From Pseudomonadota bacterium (GTDB taxonomy: Bacteria > Myxococcota > Myxococcia > Myxococcales > Myxococcaceae): a stretch of DNA of 64,000 nt. Position numbers and translations under genes: made by a program. The notes under the pieces were generated by a model. That model was not told where the DNA came from and searched no databases. It was given only the letters and a program-made list of their open reading frames with translations. The stretch covers positions 7,011-71,010 of the forward strand of contig JAFAFL010000021.1 of the NCBI GenBank assembly GCA_023423535.1, given 5' to 3'. Below are positions 58,357 to 64,000 of this stretch, piece after piece (the stretch's first letter is position 1; every line of letters begins with the position of its first letter).

Positions 58357-59684
58357 CCCTCGGGGTCGTAGAGCCCGTCGAGGAAGTCCACGAGGAACGA
58401 GTCGAGCGCGCTCCGGTCCGGCACCGCGCCCGCCATCCCGTACATGGCCGCCGTCCCATCCGGCGCAGGCTCACCGCGCTTCAACGCCGCGGCACAGGTG
58501 CGCAGATCCTCGAGGAACGGTTCGACGATCTTTGCGTGTGCCGGCGTCACCATCAGGTGCAGCGCGGGCGGCATCTGCTGACGGTCGAGCTTCCACCCGC
58601 GCGCCTCCATCGCGTCGCCCAGCGCGTACACGTCCACGTCCTTCGAGGCGAAGGCGAAGATGGCGAACTTCGGATCTCCGACCAGCTCGAGCCCGTCGAT
58701 CGCGCAGATGCCCTCGCGCAGCCTCTGAGCGGTGTCGAGGATCGTCCGGTGCAGCGAGAGGTAACCCTCCTCACCGAGGTGCTGAAGCATTGCCCACGCA
58801 GCAGCGATCGCTCCGCCCGGACGCGTGCCGGTCATCGTCGGAGAGGCGAAGAGGCCGCCCGGCCAGTCCGCCCAGGCGAAGTACTGGTGACGGCGCAGCT
58901 CGCGATCCCGGTAGAGCACCACCGAGGCGCCCTTCGCCGCGAAGCCGTACTTGTGGAGGTCCGCGGAGAGCGAGGTCACGCCGGGCACGCGGAAGTCGAA
59001 CGGCGGCACCTCCACGCCGAGCCTCGCCGCGAACGGCAGGTGGAACCCGCCGAGGCACGCGTCCACGTGGCAGAGGATCCACTTCTCCTTCGCCAGCGCC
59101 GCGAGCTCGGGGATGGGATCGACGACGCCGTGCGGATAGGCCGGCGCCGAGCCGACGACGAGGATCGTGTTCTCGTTCACCAGACCGCGCACGACCTCCA
59201 CGTCCACGCGGAAGTCGGCGCCGAGCTTCGCCAGCACCGGCTTCACGCAGAAGTAGTGCGCCGCCTTCATGAACGCGGGGTGGATCGACTGCGGGATGAT
59301 CATCTCCGGCTCGCCGATGCCGCGCTCCGCCCGCGCCCAGTCCCGCGCCGTCTTCACCGCCATCATGATGCTCTCCGTCCCTCCGGAGGTCATCGAGCCC
59401 GCCGCGGTCTCACCGTGGAAGAGCGACGCGGCAATGCCCACCACCTCGTTCTCGAAGCGGCGCAGGCTGGGGAAGGCCATCGGCGACAGGCCGTTCTCCG
59501 CCATGAACTCGGTGTAGGCGTCCGCGTTGAGGCGGCTGACCTCCTCGTTCGCGAAGTACACGAGGCTCCAGGTCCGGCCCTCCTTCCACTTGCCGTCCTC
59601 GGCGCGCATCTGGCGCATGCGGGCCATCACCTCGTCGCGGGGCAGTCCCTTCTCGTTGAGCATGGGTCGGGTCATGCGCTGCAT
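58353..59684 (-). CDS. PLP-dependent group II decarboxylase / sphingosine-phosphate lyase-like enzyme
   Basis: The 443-residue product is a fold-type I PLP enzyme. GSMTSGGTESIMMAVKTARD contacts the cofactor phosphate, HVDACLGGF carries the Asp that pairs with the pyridine nitrogen, and SADLHKYGFAAKGAS carries the Schiff-base Lys. The HKYGFAAKG form is typical of sphingosine-1-phosphate lyases and related bacterial enzymes rather than glutamate decarboxylases. Substrate is unknown. The start is uncertain: ATG at 59684, 59675 or 59663 all lack a strong Shine-Dalgarno. Coupled by a four-base overlap to the DUF819 permease. Confidence 0.85.
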   Translation of the reverse strand: MQRMTRPMLNEKGLPRDEVMARMRQMRAEDGKWKEGRTWSLVYFANEEVSRLNADAYTEFMAENGLSPMAFPSLRRFENEVVGIAASLFHGETAAGSMTSGGTESIMMAVKTARDWARAERGIGEPEMIIPQSIHPAFMKAAHYFCVKPVLAKLGADFRVDVEVVRGLVNENTILVVGSAPAYPHGVVDPIPELAALAKEKWILCHVDACLGGFHLPFAARLGVEVPPFDFRVPGVTSLSADLHKYGFAAKGASVVLYRDRELRRHQYFAWADWPGGLFASPTMTGTRPGGAIAAAWAMLQHLGEEGYLSLHRTILDTAQRLREGICAIDGLELVGDPKFAIFAFASKDVDVYALGDAMEARGWKLDRQQMPPALHLMVTPAHAKIVEPFLEDLRTCAAALKRGEPAPDGTAAMYGMAGAVPDRSALDSFLVDFLDGLYDPEG

Positions 59685-59809
59685 GTCGTCGATGTGCCGC
59701 GCGCAAGTCAAGGCGGGCACCCGCGCGCCTTTCTCAGCGATCGAGAATGCCCGCGCTCGCCGGGCCCCGACTTGCAGCGCGCTTCGCGACGGTGCTACCG
59801 CAACGGCCC

Positions 59810-61717
59810 ATGCCCCCGACGCGTCGTGCGCCCGCCGCGGCTCTCCTCCTCTGCGCCCTCCTCTTCTCCGCGTGTGAAGCGCAGCCGCCGCCCACGCGCG
59901 AGCACCTGATCCTCGAGGGCGACGCCTACGCGCGAGGCCTGCGGCACGGCACTCTGCTGCGCAGCAAGATCCGGTCGTTCCACGCGACGATCCTCACCAA
60001 CACGCTGCTGCCCTACCTCAACCGGGAACACGAGGGCATCGCCTCGGTCCTCCCCGAGTACCGCAAGCCGCGCTACCAGAACGGGGCCTTCTCCCGAGAG
60101 CTGCTGCTCGACTCGGCGAAGGAGCTCGAGCGGCAGATCCCCACCGCGATCCGCGAGGAGCTGCGCGGCATCGCCGATGGCTCCGGCCTCCCCTACGACG
60201 ACGTGCTCGTGCTCAACACCTTCCCGGACACGGTGCTCACCGTGCGCGTGATCGCGGCGGCGATCGGGCTGGCGAAGGCGCCGCGACTGCACGCGGTGAG
60301 CGTGGAGGGCGCGGAGACCGACGGGCGCGACAACGACGAAGACGGTGAGATCGACGAGTCGGGCGAAGGCACGGTCTCTCCGTGGGAGCCGTCTCCCTTC
60401 GCCGCGCTCGCGCAGGTGGAGCCGGGCGCAGCGCTTCGCTTCGTCCTCGAGGATTCGGACGGCGTGGCGCCGGAGCACCTTCGGCTCATCGTCGGCGCAC
60501 ACGTGTTCACGCGTGAGAGCGCGGAGGTCGCGCTGCGCGAGATCACGCTCGATGGCGACGGAACCCAGCAGCGGCCAGCGCTGGAGGTTCGCTTCACGCC
60601 GTCCGCGGAGCTCACCGAGAAGGCCCGAGCAGAGGGCAGCTTCACGCTCGTGCTCGGCGCGGGAGACAAGGCGCTTTCCACCTCCGTTCCGGTGCACGCG
60701 AACTTCATGCGGCAGGAGCGCATCACCCTGGCCATGGCAGGTGATCGCACGCGGAGGGACGTGGCGAACGCGGAGCCGGACACCGGTCGCACGCAGCCGC
60801 CCAGCCTCGCCTTTGCGGTGCGCGGTTCGTCTTCGAAGAGCGGCGCCCCGCTGCTGGCGCAGAACTTCGCGCTGCTCGACGCGAACACCGCGCACAAACA
60901 CGGCGCCGTCTTCGAACACCGCCCGAGCGAACCGGGTCAGAAGCCGTTCGTCGTCGTCGGCTGGGCGGGCATGGTCTGGGGCTTCTCGGGAATGAACGCG
61001 GCAGGGCTCGCGGGCGCGTGCAATCCGTCCGATTCGCTCGACAACTCCGTCATCGCGCGCTTCCTCGATCAGCTCGGCGATCTCGACAACGCGCGGCTGC
61101 TCATGCGCGGGAGGCCCATCGGCATTGCGCTGCGGCGGGCGCTGGAGCGGAAGGACACCGCGGCCGGTGGCGTCACCGAACTCTCCGAGACGCAGCACGC
61201 CGCCGGCTGGTCCTGCCTCTTCGCGGACAGGGCGGGCGCGCTGCGAGCGGTGGAGGTGGACTCGGACGTGTCGAAGGATGGGACCGCGGTGAGCTTCGGT
61301 CCGGAGGCAGCGGATGCAGAGAACCTCGATCCGCACGCGCGACCCTTCGCGAGCAACGGAGAGGACGACCTGCGCATCGCGGCGCACTTCCGGAAGAACA
61401 CCGAGGACATGTACCGGCTCGAGGTGCTCGGCCAGCGCATCGCGCCGCAGCGCTACTGGAGCAACGCGTACTACCGCTCGGTGCAGGCCTGGACGCGGCT
61501 CGGTGAGGCCTTGCGGAATGCAGGTCCGCTCGATGCGGAGAGTGCCCAGACGATCCTCCGCACCCCGTCGCTGATGGACGTGCGCGACAGCATGAACAGC
61601 GCTGTCTTCGAGCCCGCCACGCTGCGCTACCACGTGGCCATGGGTCAGGTGCCCGCGCCCACGTCCGAGTTCGAGACGTTCACGCTGGGCGAGGGCTCGG
61701 CGGGAGGTGCGCCGTGA
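59810..61717 (+). CDS. Ntn-hydrolase-like (C45-type) lipoprotein with inserted acidic-loop domain
   Basis: The 635-residue product has a lipobox (LLLCALLFSAC). Residues 35-160 resemble the N-terminus of C45 acyltransferases and choloylglycine-hydrolase relatives: LEGDAYARGLRHGTLLRSKI, EELRGIADGSGLPYDDVLVL and LNTFPDTV. Residues about 165-330 are an insertion containing DGRDNDEDGEIDE (171-183), a calcium-binding-loop-like sequence. The catalytic segment then reads PPSLAFAVRG, where relatives have GCTSFAV-like sequence, so Ser332 stands where the nucleophilic Cys is expected. The rest (LLAQNFALLDANTAHKHGAV, GMNAAGLAGACN) fits the Ntn fold. ATG 59810 chosen over 59747 because it begins the lipoprotein signal. 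Coupled by GTGA to the barrel gene. Confidence 0.7.
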   Translation: MPPTRRAPAAALLLCALLFSACEAQPPPTREHLILEGDAYARGLRHGTLLRSKIRSFHATILTNTLLPYLNREHEGIASVLPEYRKPRYQNGAFSRELLLDSAKELERQIPTAIREELRGIADGSGLPYDDVLVLNTFPDTVLTVRVIAAAIGLAKAPRLHAVSVEGAETDGRDNDEDGEIDESGEGTVSPWEPSPFAALAQVEPGAALRFVLEDSDGVAPEHLRLIVGAHVFTRESAEVALREITLDGDGTQQRPALEVRFTPSAELTEKARAEGSFTLVLGAGDKALSTSVPVHANFMRQERITLAMAGDRTRRDVANAEPDTGRTQPPSLAFAVRGSSSKSGAPLLAQNFALLDANTAHKHGAVFEHRPSEPGQKPFVVVGWAGMVWGFSGMNAAGLAGACNPSDSLDNSVIARFLDQLGDLDNARLLMRGRPIGIALRRALERKDTAAGGVTELSETQHAAGWSCLFADRAGALRAVEVDSDVSKDGTAVSFGPEAADAENLDPHARPFASNGEDDLRIAAHFRKNTEDMYRLEVLGQRIAPQRYWSNAYYRSVQAWTRLGEALRNAGPLDAESAQTILRTPSLMDVRDSMNSAVFEPATLRYHVAMGQVPAPTSEFETFTLGEGSAGGAP

Positions 61718-62934
61718 AGCTGCGCTGCAGAGCTTTTGTGTCGGGCCTGCTGCTCGCGCTGACCGCTCCTGCAGCGCACGCCGCCGAGACGACGATGATC
61801 CCGCGCGGTGTCTGGGTGCTCGACGTCTCGTACCTCGACACCTCGCTCGACGCGCAGTACTCGAACGAGGGCCGCCGCGAGAGCCTCCTCCCCTCGCAGC
61901 AGCGCTACGAGCCCGGCGGTGGACTGCAGGGCGTGCTCACCGCGAGACCGGACGTGCGCTTCCAGGCGGCGGTGACGCAGCTCGCCTACGGCCTGCGCGA
62001 CGATCTCACGCTCGCGCTGATCGTCCCCTTCATCCTCCGCACGCAGGTGGCGACGAACCTCGGCTGGGAGAGCGGCGACTACCAGCCACAGCTCGGGCGC
62101 GCGTACTCAGAGGAGGACTTCTGGGCGTGGGCCGGCAGCATGGGCCAGGGACGTCCGCCGGACGAATGGGTCGGCAACAGGTACGTGCTCTCGGACATGG
62201 TCGTCGGCGCGCGGTGGCGGGTGCCGCAGTTCTCGCTGCTCGAGCGCGCGGGCCTGAAGGCGACGCTGGCGCTGCAGGTCGCGCTCCCCACCGGGCGCCC
62301 GCCGGATCGCGAGGAGGTCGTCTCGGTCGGCACCACCACCTGGGACTTGCACTCGTACGGAGACGCGGAGCTGCACGCGGCGGCTTCACGCAGCCTCTGG
62401 ACGGACCGCGCCGGCGTGGACCGTCTGCACCTGACCGGCGACCTCTTCTATTCGTTCTTCCGGCCCCGCCGTTACGAGACGCCACGCGGTGAGAAGAACC
62501 CGCTGCTGATGAACTACGCGCCGTACGTCGGCGACACCTACGTGCTCGATCCCGGCGACTGGCTCGGCTCGAACCTCACGCTCGAGGCCGCGCTCATCGC
62601 CGGCCCCACCGCGCGCGGGCTCATCTACAAGACCGCGCCGGCGGCGAACGGCGACGTGCCCCCGCTGCTCTCGCTCGCCCTCTCCTGGTCGCACATCCGC
62701 ACCTTCCAGAGCGACTGGCGGAGCGACAGCCCGCTGTGGGACTGGGACCGCGAGAAGTACTGGCGGCCGGGCTTCAAGAACATCCTCCGGGCCACCGCGA
62801 ACCTCAGCCTCGTCCGCGTGGGCCTGCCGCTGCAGCTCTACGTCAGCGTGCGCGATCAGTCGCTCTTGCGAGGCAGGAACGTGCGGCCGGCGGACGTGCT
62901 CACCGGCGGCGCACGCCTGCTGGCGAAGTTCTAG
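61714..62934 (+). CDS. Predicted outer-membrane beta-barrel protein
   Basis: The 406-residue product starts at a GTG overlapping the previous stop (GTGA) and has a signal peptide (FVSGLLLALTAPAAHAAE). The rest is a series of amphipathic strands with aromatic girdles (VRFQAAVTQLAYGLRDDLTL, VVGARWRVPQ, LHLTGDLFYSFFRPRRYE, LPLQLYVSVRDQSLL) ending in an aromatic Phe (LLAKF), the usual C-terminal signature for outer-membrane insertion. It resembles transporter-like barrels of the phenol-degradation MetA type in general form only. Likely works with the lipoprotein enzyme encoded just upstream. Confidence 0.78.
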   Translation: MKLRCRAFVSGLLLALTAPAAHAAETTMIPRGVWVLDVSYLDTSLDAQYSNEGRRESLLPSQQRYEPGGGLQGVLTARPDVRFQAAVTQLAYGLRDDLTLALIVPFILRTQVATNLGWESGDYQPQLGRAYSEEDFWAWAGSMGQGRPPDEWVGNRYVLSDMVVGARWRVPQFSLLERAGLKATLALQVALPTGRPPDREEVVSVGTTTWDLHSYGDAELHAAASRSLWTDRAGVDRLHLTGDLFYSFFRPRRYETPRGEKNPLLMNYAPYVGDTYVLDPGDWLGSNLTLEAALIAGPTARGLIYKTAPAANGDVPPLLSLALSWSHIRTFQSDWRSDSPLWDWDREKYWRPGFKNILRATANLSLVRVGLPLQLYVSVRDQSLLRGRNVRPADVLTGGARLLAKF

Positions 62935-63093
62935 CTAGACCTCCTGGCGCTCACGCTTGCGGAGACTGTTCCGGTGGCCCGCGTTCAGCGCGCGCCCGTC
63001 CTTGTGCTTGCCCCACTTCATCGGCACGCCCAGGTAGAAGCCGAAGACCAGCGCCAGCACCAGCAGCACTCCCAGAATTCCAACCCATTCCAT
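62935..63093 (-). CDS. Small single-span membrane protein
   Basis: The 52-residue product has one membrane segment (VGILGVLLVLALVFGFYLGV) and a basic cytoplasmic tail (MKWGKHKDGRALNAG, RKRERQEV). GGGAGG lies six to eight bases before the ATG, and codon bias fits the neighbours, so I consider it real. No family recognised. Its stop abuts the stop of the convergent barrel gene. Confidence 0.7.
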   Translation of the reverse strand: MEWVGILGVLLVLALVFGFYLGVPMKWGKHKDGRALNAGHRNSLRKRERQEV

Positions 63094-63196
63094 GTGCAGT
63101 CCCTCCCGTTCGGAAACGTGTGGACGCGCGCGGCGCCACGCATCGCGGAGCCGCCAGCCCGCGTCGAGGGCGGCCGGGCAGCCGGGCGGTAGCCGT

Positions 63197-63715
63197 TCAG
63201 TGGCCGTGGCTGTGGCCGTGGCCTTGCGCGTGTTCCTCGCGATCGTGGCGGTGGCCGTGCGCGCGATCCTCGTGCCCATGCCCATGCCCGTGCTCGGACG
63301 GTTGCGGCACCTCGGCGAGCAGCGCCGCCGCCTCTTCGCCTGCATGCACGCGCGTCACGAGCTTCGGCGGGTTCTCCAGCGTCTTGTGCAGCGGGCAGTG
63401 CGCGGCGGCACGTTCCGCGGCGCGGCGTCGAGACGCCGGCAGCTCCGGCCAGGCGAAGTCGAGCGAGAGCTCGCCGATGCGCCGGGGCTTCTCCGCCACC
63501 GTCCAGCGCACCCTCACCGCGAGGCCCTCGGTCTCCACGTCCAGCTGCTCGCCATACGCCGCGAGCACCGACGCGGTGCAGAGCCCGACCGATGTGGCGA
63601 ACATCTCGAACGAGGTGAAGTGCGCGTGCACCTGCGGCGCGGTCTCCACCTCCATCCCCGGCTCGCCGATCTCCGTCACGACCAGCGAGTGATCCCCCTC
63701 CAGCGTGATCCTCAT
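63197..63715 (-). CDS. OsmC family protein with histidine-rich tail
   Basis: The 172-residue product has the OsmC fold with the two redox cysteines Cys46 (SVGLCTASVL) and Cys107 (AHCPLHKT). OsmC/Ohr proteins reduce organic hydroperoxides; members lacking an Ohr-type Arg site can have other roles. Residues 142-172 are a tail with 12 histidines in 31 residues (HGHGHGHEDRAHGH, GHGHSHGH), which should bind nickel, zinc or copper. The tail is an addition: the fold is complete before it. Cytoplasmic; stands alone with no obvious operon partner. Confidence 0.88.
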   Translation of the reverse strand: MRITLEGDHSLVVTEIGEPGMEVETAPQVHAHFTSFEMFATSVGLCTASVLAAYGEQLDVETEGLAVRVRWTVAEKPRRIGELSLDFAWPELPASRRRAAERAAAHCPLHKTLENPPKLVTRVHAGEEAAALLAEVPQPSEHGHGHGHEDRAHGHRHDREEHAQGHGHSHGH

Positions 63716-63849
63716 GCTTCAGCAGTGCGCACGCGCGCGGCTTTCAGGAATCGGCGGGCAACCGCTCCGGCGGGACAGGCACGCCTGCACGACCGGTCAG
63801 CGCGGGGCCACCACGTCCGCCGGCCCGCGTGATGCGAGAGACCGCTACA

Positions 63850-64000
63850 CGGCGCCGCCGGACTCCGTCCCAGCGCCGCCGGACTCCTTCACAGCGCCGC
63901 CGGACCGCTTCACAGCGCCGCCGGACCGCTTCACAGCGCCGCCGGACCGCTACACGCCGCCGCCGGACCGCTACACGCCGCCGCCGGACCGCTACACAGC
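63850..64000. repeat. Second 21-bp tandem array, running off the window
   Basis: Seven head-to-tail 21-bp units and the start of an eighth are seen, with the common core GCCGCCGGAC and variable last eight bases (CCGCTTCA or CCGCTACA). Copies differ from each other at one to four positions. It lies downstream of the OsmC gene start region, about 135 bases from it, in otherwise empty DNA. Unit sequence differs from the array at 654-905 but the period is the same. Its far end is not in the window. Confidence 0.93.

Overview
The window is uniformly GC-rich chromosomal DNA with no phage, transposase, rRNA or CRISPR. Several features point to a myxobacterium, most likely of the Myxococcus/Cystobacter side of the order. 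A giant secreted protein ends in a MYXO-CTERM-type sorting tail. Translation factor IF3 carries an Ala/Pro-rich C-terminal extension, as known for the Dsg/IF3 protein of Myxococcus xanthus. Secreted lipoproteins and peptidases are abundant, as expected of a predator. The assignment is inference; there is no 16S gene in the window.

Layout. 1-3.5 kb: a partial DUF4874-type lipoprotein gene behind a 21-bp tandem repeat array, a discoidin-like secreted protein and asnS. 3.7-11 kb: the full GlgE alpha-glucan pathway in one operon (glgE, treS, maltokinase, glgB), which turns trehalose into branched glucan through maltose-1-phosphate. 11-15.3 kb: a gamma-glutamylcyclotransferase-like gene, htpX, and a small accessory patch (HEAT gene, duplicated 3' end of htpX, Sel1-like gene, probably frameshifted gene). 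15.3-23.2 kb, all on the minus strand: tRNA-Val, thrS, infC, rpmI, rplT, pheS, pheT, ihfA, tRNA-Pro, the same order as in Escherichia coli, with an AUC start codon for infC. 23.3-26.8 kb: uracil-DNA glycosylase, and a KaiC-like ATPase overlapping a histidine kinase.

26.8-32.6 kb: a seven-gene minus-strand operon in which all but one junction overlap by four bases (LPP20/FlgT-like protein, FlgT-like protein, PEGA lipoprotein, FecR-domain protein, CDP-alcohol phosphatidyltransferase, AI-2E-type permease, unknown exported protein). This is the best candidate for an undescribed envelope system. 32.7-47.2 kb: PilZ protein, FKBP isomerase, Sel1-type lipoprotein, cold-shock protein and four peptidases (HELGH lipoprotein, M2, M1, S46). 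47.3-51 kb: SDR oxidoreductase, second AI-2E permease, DASS-type symporter. 51.1-56.2 kb: a 1,693-residue surface protein with 12 IPT/TIG repeats. 56.3-64 kb: an internally duplicated unknown protein, DUF819 permease plus PLP decarboxylase-like enzyme, an Ntn-hydrolase-like lipoprotein coupled to a predicted outer-membrane barrel, an OsmC protein with a histidine-rich tail, and a second 21-bp tandem array running off the end.

Starts were chosen from Shine-Dalgarno sequences, family alignment remembered from the named families, and the very common ATGA/GTGA/TTGA stop-start overlaps. No database search was possible, so domain names rest on motifs read by eye.
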